Source: Paracoccus rhizosphaerae (GTDB lineage Bacteria > Pseudomonadota > Alphaproteobacteria > Rhodobacterales > Rhodobacteraceae). Taken from it: a stretch of 62,750 nucleotides of DNA. The DNA is taken from contig NZ_JAOTBE010000016.1 in assembly GCF_026162645.1 (NCBI RefSeq), positions 1 to 62,750 on the forward strand, given 5' to 3'. The position numbers and the translations under genes are program-made. This document shows, piece by piece, positions 34,723-44,648 of this stretch; the first letter of the stretch is position 1; the number at the start of each line of letters is the position of its first letter. Below the pieces are notes generated by a model, which saw only the letters and a program-made list of their open reading frames with translations, made no database searches and was not told the DNA's origin.

Positions 34723-35844
34723 ATGGCCGAGCTGAGACTAAGAGACGTACGCAAGAATTACGGCACGATGGAGGTGCTGCACGGGATAGACCTTGACATC
34801 CCGTCGGGCGAATTCGTGGTGTTCGTCGGTCCTTCGGGCTGCGGCAAATCTACCTTGCTCCGGACAATCGCCGGGCTCGAAGACATCAGCTCGGGCGAGT
34901 TCCACATCGACGGCATCCTGATGAACCACGTCGCGCCCTCGCAGCGCGGCATTGCGATGGTGTTCCAGTCCTATGCGCTTTACCCGCACATGACCGTGTT
35001 CGACAACATGGCCTTCGGACTGAAAATTGCCGGAATCAAGAAGGATCAGATTGCTGTGCGGATCCGTCAGGCAGCCGATATTCTGCAATTGACCCCTTAT
35101 CTGGACCGCTACCCCAAGGCACTGTCAGGCGGGCAACGCCAGCGTGTGGCAATCGGGCGAGCCATCGTGCGCGATCCAAAGGTGTTCTTGTTCGATGAGC
35201 CGCTGTCCAATCTGGATGCTGCACTGCGCGTGGCAACTCGCGTCGAGATCTCGAAGCTGAAGCAGGCCATGCCAAACGCTACGATGATCTATGTTACCCA
35301 TGATCAGGTCGAGGCCATGACGCTGGCCGACCGCATCGTGGTACTGCGCGACGGGCGGATCGAGCAAATTGGCTCTCCTGTCGAGCTTTACAGACGCCCC
35401 GCCAACCTGTTCGTGGCGCAATTCATCGGCTCGCCTTCCATGAACGTGCTGCCGGGAACCCTCATCGACACAGGATCCCGATCAAGGCTCGTCTTAGATG
35501 CCGGCTTCGAGGTCACGACAGAGATTGCAACTGATGCCACCTTGCGTGGCCAGATCGTCCATTTCGGCATTCGCCCTGAAGACCTGCGTCTGACCGAGAC
35601 GGCGCCGCTGTTTCGTGCGACGATTTCGCTGGTCGAGCAGTTGGGTGAAGTTCAGCTCACCTATCTGGAGCGGCCTGGTCTCACCGAGCCGCTGATCGCG
35701 AAGCTGCCAGGCCATTTGGATCTGCGACAGGGTTGCGAGATCGGACTGACCGCCGACGCCCCAAATTTTCATCTTTTCGACCAGCACGAGAACGCGATTC
35801 GTCCAGTACAGGCTGGGCAGAAGATCGCTGTACCGGCCGAATGA
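34723..35844 (+). CDS. ABC transporter ATP-binding protein (MalK/UgpC type)
   Basis: 373 residues. The ATPase domain has Walker A GPSGCGKSTLL (~37-47), the Q loop MVFQSYALYPHMTVFDNMAFG, the signature LSGGQRQRVAIGRAIVRDPKVFLFDEPLSNLDA and the H loop YVTHDQVEAMTLADRIVVL. The C-terminal TOBE/OB domain (~235-373) is typical of CUT1 sugar importers. It completes the importer of 28417-31554, separated by the catabolic genes. RBS AGGAAGGA lies upstream; a second ATG at 34718 is in another frame. Confidence 0.93.
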   Translation: MAELRLRDVRKNYGTMEVLHGIDLDIPSGEFVVFVGPSGCGKSTLLRTIAGLEDISSGEFHIDGILMNHVAPSQRGIAMVFQSYALYPHMTVFDNMAFGLKIAGIKKDQIAVRIRQAADILQLTPYLDRYPKALSGGQRQRVAIGRAIVRDPKVFLFDEPLSNLDAALRVATRVEISKLKQAMPNATMIYVTHDQVEAMTLADRIVVLRDGRIEQIGSPVELYRRPANLFVAQFIGSPSMNVLPGTLIDTGSRSRLVLDAGFEVTTEIATDATLRGQIVHFGIRPEDLRLTETAPLFRATISLVEQLGEVQLTYLERPGLTEPLIAKLPGHLDLRQGCEIGLTADAPNFHLFDQHENAIRPVQAGQKIAVPAE

Positions 35845-35900
35845 TCGGGCCACCGCCCTCTGCTTTCCACCTTTCTACTCGTGAACTTAAGGAACCAAAA

Positions 35901-36914
35901 ATGTTCAACTTTGACGAAGCCCGCTTTCTGCGCATCCAGCAAGGTGCTGTCGATCTGGCCAGCCGTATCGATCAGGAAATTGGCACCGCCATCGCGAATG
36001 GAGCTCGCAATCTCTACTTCCTGGGCACAGGCGGTGTCGCCTATCTCATGGAGCCTGCCGTTCAGCTTCTGCATCGGCGCAGCAGCTTCCCGGTGTTCAA
36101 GGACTATCCGGCCGAGTTGGTTCTGACAGGGTCATGTAATTTGACCGACAAGTCCATTGTGGTCATGCCTTCACTCTCCGGGACGACCCGGGAAAGTGTC
36201 GCCATGCTGAACAAGGTCAAAGAGATCGGCCCCAAGATCATCACGCTGACCGGGCATGCTGATACTCCTCTTGGTCTGGGCGGAAATCCGGCGCTGGTGA
36301 ACTTCGCTGAAGACGACACCTCCTCCGAGTCCTTTTACATTCAGTCGCTTCTGGTTGCCCTCTCCGTAATGAAGGCCAAGGGCGAATTGCCAAACTACGA
36401 CGCATTGGTGGGGGAACTGGCAACCCTCCCCGCCGCTCTGGTTAAAGCCAAGGCATCCTTCGAGCCTCGTGCTGAAGAGTTCGCGCAGATCATTGCCGGA
36501 TCCGATTACCACATGTTTACCGCGGCCGGAAATATGTGGCCCCAGGCGCTGTATTACGCGACATGCATTCTTGAGGAGATGCAGTGGATTCGTACCCGTC
36601 CCGTCCACGCGTCAGACTTTTTCCACGGACCGCTAGAGCTGATCGATACAGGAGTGAGCCTGGTCCTGTTCCGCGGTGAGGATGCCTATGATCCACTGGC
36701 CGCGCGCGTTGAGGATTTCGCCAAGCGTTACACTGACAAGCTGACGATCATCAACACCGCCGACTACACTCCGCGTGAGCTGTCGCCCGAGTTACGCGCG
36801 CTTCTATCGCCAGCCTTCATGGCCACACTGATGGAGCGACTGAGTGCCCATCTCGAGGTGATGCGTGACCACCCGCTGGTCACCCGGCGCTACTACAAGC
36901 GCGTCGCTTACTGA
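35901..36914 (+). CDS. frlB: FrlB-like SIS-domain deglycase, first module
   Basis: 337 residues from ATG 35901; the longer open frame runs inside the ATPase gene. Two SIS domains are present (NLYFLGTGGVAYLMEPAVQLL, VVMPSLSGTTRESVAMLNKVKE; DYHMFTAAGNMWPQALYYATC). The FrlB/FraB-type active-site segment is EEMQWIRTRPVHASDFFHGPLEL. Glu226 and His242 are 16 residues apart, the same spacing as the catalytic Glu214/His230 pair of Salmonella FraB. The predicted reaction is hydrolysis of a fructosamine 6-phosphate to glucose 6-phosphate and the free amine or amino acid. It is the last gene of the rightward operon. Confidence 0.85.
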   Translation: MFNFDEARFLRIQQGAVDLASRIDQEIGTAIANGARNLYFLGTGGVAYLMEPAVQLLHRRSSFPVFKDYPAELVLTGSCNLTDKSIVVMPSLSGTTRESVAMLNKVKEIGPKIITLTGHADTPLGLGGNPALVNFAEDDTSSESFYIQSLLVALSVMKAKGELPNYDALVGELATLPAALVKAKASFEPRAEEFAQIIAGSDYHMFTAAGNMWPQALYYATCILEEMQWIRTRPVHASDFFHGPLELIDTGVSLVLFRGEDAYDPLAARVEDFAKRYTDKLTIINTADYTPRELSPELRALLSPAFMATLMERLSAHLEVMRDHPLVTRRYYKRVAY

Positions 36915-36940
36915 TAACTAAGGCGATTGGACACTCTATC

Positions 36941-37014
36941 CGCGCCGCACTTAACGGCGGCGCGAATATGATTGGCAAGGAAGGCCGGCAGCGCCCCGAT
37001 TCTCCGGGCGCTGC
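36941..37014. terminator. Two hairpins between the convergent Amadori operons
   Basis: CGCGCCGC (36941-36948) pairs perfectly with GCGGCGCG (36957-36964), and GCAGCGCCC (36988-36996) pairs with GGGCGCTGC (37006-37014). Neither has a long T tract, but their place between two converging operons suggests bidirectional termination. Confidence 0.5.
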
Positions 37015-37026
37015 TGAGTAGCAAGC

Positions 37027-37887
37027 TCAGGCCAGCGCCTGCTGCAGCGCCGCCACGCATTTGCGTAAAGGCGGGGCTGGAGAGAGGTTATAGACCCAGT
37101 TCGTCAATTCGATGCTCATCGAGCCCTGGTAGTTTTGGATGCGCAAGAAGGACACCAACGTATTCAAATCCACTATCCCTTCGCCCCAAGCCATATGGCT
37201 GCCTTGAGCATCGGAGTCGGTCATGTGAATATGCGCAAGCCGGTCACGCAAATGATGGAAGTAGTCCTGCGCAGTTTCTCCGGTCATGACCGCGCCCGCC
37301 ACGTCATATACCCCGTGCAGCGAGGGACTGGCGATTTGGTCGAAGAAGGCGCCCATCTGCTGAGCATTGCAGATGATATTCGACCATGCAGGCGGCAAGA
37401 CCTCCATCCACAGGTCGACACCCAACGTCCCGGCCCGGTCGCACAGCAGCCCCATTGCATCGGTGCAACGGGCCATTGCGAGTTCGGCCGGTTCGTCACG
37501 GTCGCCGCCTCCCGCCGTCACTAGAAGAGCAGGCGCATTCAGCTCCACTGCGAATTCCATGCAATTCATGAAATACTGGATCGAGCGGTTGCGCATCCGG
37601 CTGTCCGTGGACGAGATGTTGATGGGGTACTGACATTGCTCCGGGGTGAAAGCTATCAACTCCATTCCCATGCCGCGAATGCGCCGGCCAAGCTCCCGAG
37701 CTTCTGCCAAGGTTCGGTCCTCAGTAAAGAAATGCGGCGCCGCGCCCCACAGTTCGATCCTGCTCACGCCGCTTTCGCAAGCGTCCGCCAAAAATCGCTC
37801 TAGTGAATACCGGACATAGTGGAAGTTCATCGCGGCGATGTTTTGCGGACCTAGCGGCATCTGTTCCCTGGTTGAGTTCTGCTTCAT
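37027..37887 (-). CDS. frlC: FrlC-like sugar isomerase/epimerase, second module
   Basis: 286 residues, TIM-barrel epimerase. It has the same signature set as the first copy: [59 protein letters not shown] and [25 protein letters not shown]. The last segment is especially close to E. coli FrlC (LRHLHIVDSDG...PGEG). The predicted role is epimerisation of a psicosamine/fructosamine pair. ATG overlaps the stop of the upstream ABC ATPase. It is the last gene of the leftward arm. Confidence 0.82.
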   Translation of the reverse strand: MKQNSTREQMPLGPQNIAAMNFHYVRYSLERFLADACESGVSRIELWGAAPHFFTEDRTLAEARELGRRIRGMGMELIAFTPEQCQYPINISSTDSRMRNRSIQYFMNCMEFAVELNAPALLVTAGGGDRDEPAELAMARCTDAMGLLCDRAGTLGVDLWMEVLPPAWSNIICNAQQMGAFFDQIASPSLHGVYDVAGAVMTGETAQDYFHHLRDRLAHIHMTDSDAQGSHMAWGEGIVDLNTLVSFLRIQNYQGSMSIELTNWVYNLSPAPPLRKCVAALQQALA

Positions 37888-38657
37888 ACTGTGTTCAGAA
37901 CCCGCGATAGGAACGCCTTTGTGCGTTCATGATGGGGATGCGTGAGGAGGTCGGCAGGAGCTCCTTCTTCGATGATCACGCCGCCGTCCATGAACACGAG
38001 ATGGTCGGCTACGTCGCGGGCAAAGCCCATCTCATGAGTCACCACGACCATCGTCATACCGTCGTCCGCCAGCTGTCGCATGACTGCGAGCACCTCGCCG
38101 ACAAGTTCCGGGTCAAGTGCCGAGGTCGGCTCATCGAATAGCATCAGGTCGGGTTTCATCGCCAGGGACCGCGCAATTGCCGCACGCTGTTGCTGCCCCC
38201 CTGACAGCTGCGGAGGATAATAATTGGCGCGCTCAGCCATCCCGACGCGCTCAAGCAGGTCCATCGCTTCGACTTCCGCCGCCTTGCGTTTTATGCGCCG
38301 CACCAGGATCGGAGCCTCAGTCACATTTTCCAGTACCGTCTTGTGTGGGAAGAGGTTGAATGCTTGAAAGACCATGCCCATTCTCTGCCTTTGACGGGCT
38401 AACTCATTGAACGACATTTGATAAAGCCGGTTGCCCTTCCAGCGGACACCTACAGGAACGCCGTTCAGAAACACCACGCCTTTGGTTGGAGTCTCAAGGT
38501 GGTTTAGACACCGGAGAAGTGTGCTTTTGCCTGAGCCTGACGGCCCGACGATGCAAGTGACATCGCCGCGTTTGACGGCAAGGTCGATGCCGCGCAGAAC
38601 GTCGTGGGCACCGAAACTCTTGCGAAGCTGTTCGACCTTCAATAGCGGTTCAGTCAT
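37884..38657 (-). CDS. Polar amino-acid ABC transporter ATP-binding protein
   Basis: 257 residues from ATG 38657, whose T overlaps the permease stop (TGATG). Walker A is [18 protein letters not shown]; the Q loop is [22 protein letters not shown]; the signature is [40 protein letters not shown]; the H loop is [16 protein letters not shown]. This is the GlnQ/HisP subgroup that serves amino acids and opines. It energises the permease and binding protein upstream. Confidence 0.92.
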   Translation of the reverse strand: MTEPLLKVEQLRKSFGAHDVLRGIDLAVKRGDVTCIVGPSGSGKSTLLRCLNHLETPTKGVVFLNGVPVGVRWKGNRLYQMSFNELARQRQRMGMVFQAFNLFPHKTVLENVTEAPILVRRIKRKAAEVEAMDLLERVGMAERANYYPPQLSGGQQQRAAIARSLAMKPDLMLFDEPTSALDPELVGEVLAVMRQLADDGMTMVVVTHEMGFARDVADHLVFMDGGVIIEEGAPADLLTHPHHERTKAFLSRVLNTV

Positions 38658-39577
38658 CAATATGCCCTCTGCCCGCTTCCGAAAAAGCGGGGGCGGAACC
38701 AAGAGCGGGTCTTAGCGAGCGACTTTTGGTGCTCGGCTTTCAAGCGGTGTTCCAGCGCATGCTCCAGCAGGGTCAGGACGGTGGTCAGCACCAGGTACCA
38801 GATCGTTGCCACTATCAGCAGTGGCACCGTCTGATAGGTCCGAGCGTAAACCATCTGCGCAGAGTAAAGCAGGTCAGGCAACGCCAGCACCGAGACCAGC
38901 GAAGTGAATTTTAGCATTGAGATCGTGTCATTGCCGATAGGCGGTATAACAATGCGCAGCGCCTGCGGCAGGATGACCCGGCGCAGGGTCTGCCCTCGCG
39001 TCAGCCCCAGAGTGGCCGCAGCTTCGGTCTGACCAGAACTGACCGCCTGAATGCCAGCGCGAATCATCTCGGCGGCGTAGGCGCTTTCAGTGAATGCAAG
39101 TCCCATGATCGCGGCACTAAACGGTGTGATTAACAGATTCGTGTCCCAAGAGGCCAACTTGGGCCCGAACGGAATCCCAATCGAAATCTGTGGCAGTAGT
39201 AGCGCGAGGTTATACCAAAAGATCATCTGAACTAGCGGCGGGATGCCACGGAAGAACCAGATCCAGCCCCAGCTTGTCGTCTGAAACACGCGGCTGGACG
39301 ACAGCCGCATGATCGCCAAAATTATACCGATGGCCAAGCCGAGCACCATTGCCAGAACCGTCAACATCAGCGTCATGCCCAGGCCGGACAGGATCTGTGC
39401 GCTAAACAAGTATTTCGCGACCACCCCCCATTGCATGTTGTCGTTCGTCACAAGCACCTGAACGAAGCCCATGGCGAGCAGCGTTAGGATGGCGCCGCCG
39501 ATCCAGTGCCAGATCTTCGGGACCGGCAACGGTCTGACCTCATGGATCGATGGTTGCAGGAGAGGGGGCTGCTTCAT
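38657..39577 (-). CDS. Polar amino-acid ABC transporter permease
   Basis: 306 residues. After a short cytoplasmic start ([24 protein letters not shown] is the first helix), it has the HisM/GlnP-type core: [50 protein letters not shown] and the EAA loop [38 protein letters not shown]. One permease gene only, so it probably works as a homodimer. Part of the leftward operon with the binding protein (39635) and ATPase. Confidence 0.92.
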   Translation of the reverse strand: MKQPPLLQPSIHEVRPLPVPKIWHWIGGAILTLLAMGFVQVLVTNDNMQWGVVAKYLFSAQILSGLGMTLMLTVLAMVLGLAIGIILAIMRLSSSRVFQTTSWGWIWFFRGIPPLVQMIFWYNLALLLPQISIGIPFGPKLASWDTNLLITPFSAAIMGLAFTESAYAAEMIRAGIQAVSSGQTEAAATLGLTRGQTLRRVILPQALRIVIPPIGNDTISMLKFTSLVSVLALPDLLYSAQMVYARTYQTVPLLIVATIWYLVLTTVLTLLEHALEHRLKAEHQKSLAKTRSWFRPRFFGSGQRAY

Positions 39578-39634
39578 TGGTTTTCCTTAACATCTCGGTT
39601 CTGCACCGCCCGGGAGTGCCAGGCCGGCAGCGCG

Positions 39635-40474
39635 TCAGAAGTCCGGATTGTCTTCAGTGATCAGTGCGGCCTCGGTCAGCATTCCAGAGTCAGCGATGCC
39701 CCAGTCAGCCATGATTTGTTGATAGGTGCCGTCGTCGATCATTGACTGGATGGCATCAACCAGAACCTGACCGAGGGGATCGTCTTTGCGCACGCCGATG
39801 CAACTGTTCACCGGTGCAAGCACCAGATCCGAAACCTGAAGGTCACCAGTCTGCTGCGCCATGTGGGCCAGTTTCAGCGACCCTGCGACAGTAGCCTGTG
39901 CGCGCTTCGACCGCACGGCCAGTTCGGCTTGGGCCTGCGTGGCATGGGACTGGATGTTGATCTTGTTGTCCTCGCACTGGTTTTCGTTCAGTTCTTCGAT
40001 AAGCTGCATATCCCAGGATCCGTTCTGGATGGCGACGGTCAGGCCGCAGGCCTGCTCGGGCGTCTCGATGTCAAGATCGCTGCTTTCAGGATAAGCGAAA
40101 GCAGTGCCTATCTTGCGCTGCGCAACAAAATCCATCGTCATCAGCCGCTCAGGCGTGGTGCCGAAGGAGGCTAAGCCTGCGTCAAAGCGTTTGGACATGA
40201 TACCCGGAATTACAGCATCAAAGCTCGTGCCTTCGAACGTGAAGGGAACTCCTAGCCGATCTTCCATCGCCTTTGCGAGGTCCACGCTCCAACCCTTCAA
40301 CTGGCCATCCGCGTCCAGAAATTCATCCGGCGCCCAATCGTTGAAGACTGCGACCTTGATGCCTTCGCTTTGATACTCTTGAGGCAAGGCATCGTGCAGC
40401 GAGGGAATGACTTCGGCCGTCGCGGGCTGGACGAACGCCGCAGCAAGCGCGCAGGCCAGTACTGTCCTAAGCAT
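39635..40474 (-). CDS. Amino-acid-type ABC transporter substrate-binding protein
   Basis: 279 residues from ATG 40474, nine bases after GGGAGG; the longer frame is excluded because an operator lies there. The signal peptide is MLRTVLACALAAAFVQPATA. The family 3 solute-binding pattern is present: IKVAVFNDWAPDEFLDADGQLKGWSVDLAKAMEDRLGVPFTFEG, RFDAGLASFGTTPERLMTMDFV, CGLTVAIQNGSWDMQLIEELN. It delivers an amino acid or glycated amino acid to the permease. The operator at 40526 is 52 bases upstream. Confidence 0.9.
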   Translation of the reverse strand: MLRTVLACALAAAFVQPATAEVIPSLHDALPQEYQSEGIKVAVFNDWAPDEFLDADGQLKGWSVDLAKAMEDRLGVPFTFEGTSFDAVIPGIMSKRFDAGLASFGTTPERLMTMDFVAQRKIGTAFAYPESSDLDIETPEQACGLTVAIQNGSWDMQLIEELNENQCEDNKINIQSHATQAQAELAVRSKRAQATVAGSLKLAHMAQQTGDLQVSDLVLAPVNSCIGVRKDDPLGQVLVDAIQSMIDDGTYQQIMADWGIADSGMLTEAALITEDNPDF

Positions 40475-40525
40475 CTTCAAGAACCTCCCTATCTGAATAG
40501 CTATGATCAACGCTCGTTGTGAAGG

Positions 40526-40539
40526 TGCGAACGTTCTCA
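40526..40539. promoter_or_regulatory. Operator shared by the second module, site 1
   Basis: TGCGAACGTTCTCA is an inverted repeat (TGNGAA-N2-TTCTCA) upstream of the binding-protein gene. It matches the site at 44670 except at one arm position and the two central bases. The CG centre is typical of LacI-family operators. The LacI gene next door (40603) is the likely binder. Confidence 0.55.
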
Positions 40540-40602
40540 CACACAAGACACATGCGTCTCTTTTTCGTCAAGGGTGGTTTTTCAAGTAAGGCTACTTGGT
40601 GG

Positions 40603-41694
40603 TCAGGTTGAAAGCGCCAAGACAGAACCGCGCTGGATCTGGCGCGGAGACAGCCTCTCGCGACGCGCGGGGGCATCAAGCCCCTCGATCCGCTCCAGCA
40701 GCATTCCGGCCGCCGTTTCGCCCATTTTACGGCGCGGCTGCGCAACGGCGTCGATGCCCGGAGGCACGAATGCCATCCAATCCAGATCGTCGAAGGCGAC
40801 TAGCGAGATGTCCTCCGGGATACGCAAGCGCGCAGTGATCAACGCAGCCATCGTGCCTTGGGTCATCTGCCCGTCGCTGGTGAAGAGCACAGTGGGACGA
40901 TCGTCGACGGAAAGCAAGCGGTGCACGGCCCGCTCGGTGTCGTCGGTCGAGTAGCTGTTGACGCGTGCGATCAGCGAACTGTCTATCGGAAGCCCCGCCT
41001 CGTCATGTGCGCGCACATAGCCAAGAAACCGCTGCCAGCTAGGATACATCAAGTTGAGATTTGGAAATGCGGTGCTGCGCGCCATTTGCACAAAGGCATC
41101 GAGGCTGGTCCAGGGCCCGGTATGAAACTCGCCTACCATGCCAATGCGACGGTGGCCGTTCTCGATGAGCCGTGCGATGCAGGTTCGTGCCGCACCCACG
41201 CTGTCCACCCCGACGCTATCGACCTGCAGACCGTCGACCATCCGGTCGATCAAGACCAGGGGCATTATTTCTGCAAGGCTGCGCAGGTGATCGGCTCCTT
41301 CAATGTCGCAGGGGGACACGATCAGGCCGTCCACCTGCTTTTCGGTCAGCAGACGGATGGCGCAGACCTCCTGCTGGATGGATTCGTCGCTGTTCGTGAT
41401 CAGAAGGCCGAAGTCTTCGCGCTCTAGCACATCCGACACGCCTCGAAGTATCTTGGCATAGAAAGGGCTTTGGATGTCACCGGCAACGAAGCCAATGGTG
41501 CGGGTGCGCCCGGTGATCAGACTGCGCGCCAGTTGGTTTGGCCGGTATCCCAGATCCTTCGCGGCCTGAAGCACCAAGTCGCGCTTTTCGCCGCTGCTAT
41601 AACCGTAGTCGCCAAGCACCCGCCCGGCCGTGGCTGTGCTGACGCCGGCACGGCGGGCCACATCCGCAATTGTTGCCTTCCGCGGCTTGATCAT
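40603..41694 (-). CDS. LacI-family transcriptional regulator, second module
   Basis: 363 residues from ATG 41694, the start that fits the family (MIKPRKATIADVARRAGVSTATAGRVLGDYGYSSGEKRDLVLQAAKDLGYRPNQ). The ligand domain follows: TIGFVAGDIQSPFYAKILRGV, LVLIDRMVDGLQVDSVGVDSVGAARTCIARLIENGHRRIGMV, SLVAFDDLDWMAFVPPGIDAVAQP. Closely parallel in design to the regulator at 27157. It sits inside the leftward arm between the cyclodeaminase and the transporter. Probable operators are at 40526 and 44670. Confidence 0.9.
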   Translation of the reverse strand: MIKPRKATIADVARRAGVSTATAGRVLGDYGYSSGEKRDLVLQAAKDLGYRPNQLARSLITGRTRTIGFVAGDIQSPFYAKILRGVSDVLEREDFGLLITNSDESIQQEVCAIRLLTEKQVDGLIVSPCDIEGADHLRSLAEIMPLVLIDRMVDGLQVDSVGVDSVGAARTCIARLIENGHRRIGMVGEFHTGPWTSLDAFVQMARSTAFPNLNLMYPSWQRFLGYVRAHDEAGLPIDSSLIARVNSYSTDDTERAVHRLLSVDDRPTVLFTSDGQMTQGTMAALITARLRIPEDISLVAFDDLDWMAFVPPGIDAVAQPRRKMGETAAGMLLERIEGLDAPARRERLSPRQIQRGSVLALST

Positions 41695-41877
41695 GCGTGG
41701 CCGGTGCCAGGCCAAGCCACCGTCGCTTTGACGACAGGCCCACTGAAGGGGTGAGGAGGGTACAACGATTTCTCCTATTGGCCCGGAACTCGTGTGAATG
41801 CTTTCCTTTAACCTGAAGCCCATGCGGACTGCAAACGAGATAGGATCAAGAAATCAGCGGCCATATGCGGCCCGCCG

Positions 41878-42813
41878 TCAGATGCGTGCCATCAGTGCTT
41901 CAGCGGTAAACAGATCAAGGTGGCCGCCGCCGACATTCTTGCAAATCGTTATTTCATCCTCCGAGCGGCGCCCGGGATGGTGGCCTATGACAAGGTCGCG
42001 ATAGTCGGCTTGCACGGCATCCCACCCGAAAAGTCCGGCGGCGACCGGTTGCGCAAGGTCGCCTGCGCCTTCGATGCCCTCGCGCGTGTCAGCGAAGATT
42101 GTGCCGCGGGTCATCGTCTGGTCGTCTGCTTCGCGCATCTCGGGGAGGTAGGCGCCGACCAAGTCGAGATGCGCACCCGGCTTCATCAACTTCCCCTTGA
42201 TCAGCGGAAGGCGCGACATGGTCACGCACGAGATGATGTCGGCCTGTGCCACTGCGGAGTCCAGATCCGGAATAGCCGCAACTGTCACGTCAGGCAGTGA
42301 AATACTGCGGGCTAGCGCTTGTGCCCGCTCCGTCGTGCGGTTCCAGATCAGCACCTGCCGGATTGAGGGGCGGGCCGCACAGTGGGCGGCCAGCACATGC
42401 GGCGCCAGCCCCCCCGCGCCGACAACCAGCAGCACGGCCGCATCACGCCTGGCTAGGAGGTCAGAGCCGAGCCCAGAGTCCGCCGCTGTTTTTCGAAAAG
42501 TCATGGCTTCGCCATCCGCGACCAACAGCGGTGCGCCCGTATGAGGATCAAAGACTGCCACCAGCCCTTGCACCGATGCCTGTGGTGGATCGAGGCGCAG
42601 ATTGTCTGGAAAGACTCCGACAAGTTTTGCCGCGATCAACCGGTCCTTCTGCCAGCCTAGCAGACTGACAAAACGATTTCCGTCCCCTTCAGGCTCTTCC
42701 GCAATTAGATGATCGCTCGTCGGGTTTGGCCCGAGGTGGGCGACCCTTAGGGCATTGATCAGGTACGGGTAGTCCAGCAGGTCGTGAACCTGCTCAGCAG
42801 TGACAAGGCGCAT
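41878..42813 (-). CDS. Ornithine cyclodeaminase / mu-crystallin family enzyme
   Basis: 311 residues. The NAD(P)-binding Rossmann core is AVLLVVGAGGLAPHVLAAHCAARPSIRQVLIWNRT. The conserved substrate region is VADGEAMTFRKTAADSGLGSDLLAR, and the C-terminal KNVGGGHLDLFTAEAL motif is typical of the family. Members include ornithine and lysine cyclodeaminases, delta1-piperideine-2-carboxylate and other ketimine reductases, and alanine dehydrogenase. Next to a pipecolate pathway and a lysine-releasing module, a lysine cyclodeaminase or piperideine carboxylate reductase role is attractive but unproved. It lies 15 bases after the GntR gene. Confidence 0.82.
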   Translation of the reverse strand: MRLVTAEQVHDLLDYPYLINALRVAHLGPNPTSDHLIAEEPEGDGNRFVSLLGWQKDRLIAAKLVGVFPDNLRLDPPQASVQGLVAVFDPHTGAPLLVADGEAMTFRKTAADSGLGSDLLARRDAAVLLVVGAGGLAPHVLAAHCAARPSIRQVLIWNRTTERAQALARSISLPDVTVAAIPDLDSAVAQADIISCVTMSRLPLIKGKLMKPGAHLDLVGAYLPEMREADDQTMTRGTIFADTREGIEGAGDLAQPVAAGLFGWDAVQADYRDLVIGHHPGRRSEDEITICKNVGGGHLDLFTAEALMARI

Positions 42814-42828
42814 TGCCTCTCCTTGGCG

Positions 42829-43548
42829 CTAGCAGCGCAGCGAATAGGTGATCAGATGGGTAGGGGTGACGAGACGTGAGAATGCGATCGGCTGGCTGCT
42901 GGCATCAAGAACCGTCTTTTCAATATGATATACAGGCTGCGACGGCCCGATCTCCAACCTGTTCCGCTCTTCGGCTGAGGCGAAACCAACATTGATCAGG
43001 CGCTCGGCTGTTGCGGGCATAGGGCCGCCGTCGTTGCGCAAGGCTTGGAAAAACGATTCGCCGGCGCCTATTGGCGCAAGAAGCGCAGCGTGCCGTTCCT
43101 GGTTCAGGAACAGGGTTTCCAGGGTAAAGGGCCGGCCGTCAACTGATATCAACCGCAGGAAGCGCGCGAGGCGCCCCGTGCGGGTGATGCCAAGCGCAGT
43201 CTCGGCGATGCTGTCGGAAAGGTCGCGGTCGGCCGAGAGTACGTCGTGATCGACACGGTATCCATCCTTCTCGAAGGTTTCGGAAAAGCCCGACAGCGAC
43301 ACCAGGGTCTGGCGGAGCTTGGTCCGGGCGACGACTGTGCCGCGGCCTTGCTGCCGGATCAGGATGCCGTCCTCGGACAGCTCCTTGACAGCCCGCCGCA
43401 GCGTGATGCGGCTGACGCCCATCTCGGCACAAAGATCGTGCTCCGGGGGAAGAAAGTCCCCTTCAGCCAAATCGCCAGCCGAGATCCTTTCCGCCAACCG
43501 CTGCTTCACTTGAGCATAAAGCGGAACGAGCCTGTCATACGTTTCCAT
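42829..43548 (-). CDS. GntR-family (HutC/UTRA) transcriptional regulator
   Basis: 239 residues. The N-terminal winged helix is PLYAQVKQRLAERISAGDLAEGDFLPPEHDLCAEMGVSRITLRRAVKELSEDGILIRQQGRGTVVA. The UTRA ligand domain follows (TGRLARFLRLISVDGRPFTLETLFLN, IEKTVLDASSQPIAFSRLVTPTHLITYSL). This is the same regulator class as FrlR of E. coli and B. subtilis fructoselysine operons. It lies between the FrlB-like deglycase and the cyclodeaminase genes and probably senses a phosphorylated Amadori intermediate. Confidence 0.9.
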   Translation of the reverse strand: METYDRLVPLYAQVKQRLAERISAGDLAEGDFLPPEHDLCAEMGVSRITLRRAVKELSEDGILIRQQGRGTVVARTKLRQTLVSLSGFSETFEKDGYRVDHDVLSADRDLSDSIAETALGITRTGRLARFLRLISVDGRPFTLETLFLNQERHAALLAPIGAGESFFQALRNDGGPMPATAERLINVGFASAEERNRLEIGPSQPVYHIEKTVLDASSQPIAFSRLVTPTHLITYSLRC

Positions 43549-43566
43549 TCCCGCCCCTGTTTCGCT

Positions 43567-44568
43567 TCAGTAATCAGACAGCTTTTTCATGTAGCGACGC
43601 CCTTCGAGCATTTCGTGGTCGCGCAGGTCGGCGATTTTATAGGCGAAACGCCACAGGGTGTCGAAAAAGATCAGAGGCACCAGATTGCCACGAAATTCAG
43701 AAGCAATCCCCTGCAGATCCAAGTTTTTGGCATCCAAGACCATGATGTTCTCGGCCGCCCCGAAACGCTGCAGGAAGCCTTCGGCACGTTCCTCCAGCGG
43801 GCGAGTGGAGTCGAACCCCTTGAACAAGACAAACGCAGCCTCCTTGTCGAGCACCTCGAAGGGGCCATGGAAGAATTCATTGGCATGAATCGCTTGAGAA
43901 TTGATCCACTGCATTTCCATCAGGACGCAGATCGAGAAAGAGTAGGCCGCACCATAGCTGGCCCCGCTCGCCATCGTGTATATTGTGTTCTTCCCGGCAA
44001 ACCGAGGGGCGAAGTCCGCGAAAAGCGGGGCAAAGCGTTCGTGTGCACGGTCGATGGCCGGTTGCAGTGCCTCCAGCGAGGACAGCAACAGGTCCATCTG
44101 GTCGTTGCCATCGAAATGTCGTGCCAGCCCCAGGACAAGCTGATAGATGCGGGCATAGTTGCTGTTCTTAGCATCGATTGGAGTGCCGGTGGTATAGGGC
44201 GCCTCGAACTCGATCACGTAATCGCCCGCCTTGGCCAAGGGCGAAGCGCCTTCGGTCGTCAGGACAACGGTCATGGCGCCGGCCTTTTTTGCGAACTGCG
44301 TTGCGGCCACTGTTTCACGCGTCGTTCCGGTCATCGAACACAGCACGACGAGCGAGTTCGGCCCCAGCCTCCTCGGCCCACGGCTGATGAATTCGGCTGC
44401 GTTGTAGACGTCGGATGCAAGCGAAGCGGATGCTTGGTCGAGCATGAACTTGGCCGGATGCATGATCGACAGCGACCCGCCACAAGCAACAAAAAAAACA
44501 TGATCAATTGTTTGATGTTCGATTGCGCCGAGCGCCCGCGCAACACCTTGGTCGAGGGGGATTGTCAT
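43567..44568 (-). CDS. frlB: FrlB-like SIS-domain deglycase, second module
   Basis: 333 residues. Two SIS domains are seen (HVFFVACGGSLSIMHPAKFML, VVLCSMTGTTRETVAATQFAKKAGAMTVVLTTEGASPLAKAGDYVIEFEA). The active-site segment is LMEMQWINSQAIHANEFFHGPFEVLD. Glu218 and His234 are 16 residues apart, as in FraB and in the first-module copy. It predicts hydrolysis of a fructosamine 6-phosphate to glucose 6-phosphate and the free amino acid. First gene of the leftward arm, divergent from the kinase at 44700 with a shared operator region between. Confidence 0.87.
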   Translation of the reverse strand: MTIPLDQGVARALGAIEHQTIDHVFFVACGGSLSIMHPAKFMLDQASASLASDVYNAAEFISRGPRRLGPNSLVVLCSMTGTTRETVAATQFAKKAGAMTVVLTTEGASPLAKAGDYVIEFEAPYTTGTPIDAKNSNYARIYQLVLGLARHFDGNDQMDLLLSSLEALQPAIDRAHERFAPLFADFAPRFAGKNTIYTMASGASYGAAYSFSICVLMEMQWINSQAIHANEFFHGPFEVLDKEAAFVLFKGFDSTRPLEERAEGFLQRFGAAENIMVLDAKNLDLQGIASEFRGNLVPLIFFDTLWRFAYKIADLRDHEMLEGRRYMKKLSDY

Positions 44569-44648
44569 GATGGTTCACCTTTCAATGGATAGGATGTCAT
44601 ATAACGTATTGTAGAGGCGAGCGTGCAGTCAATCCTAGAAACGGCTTC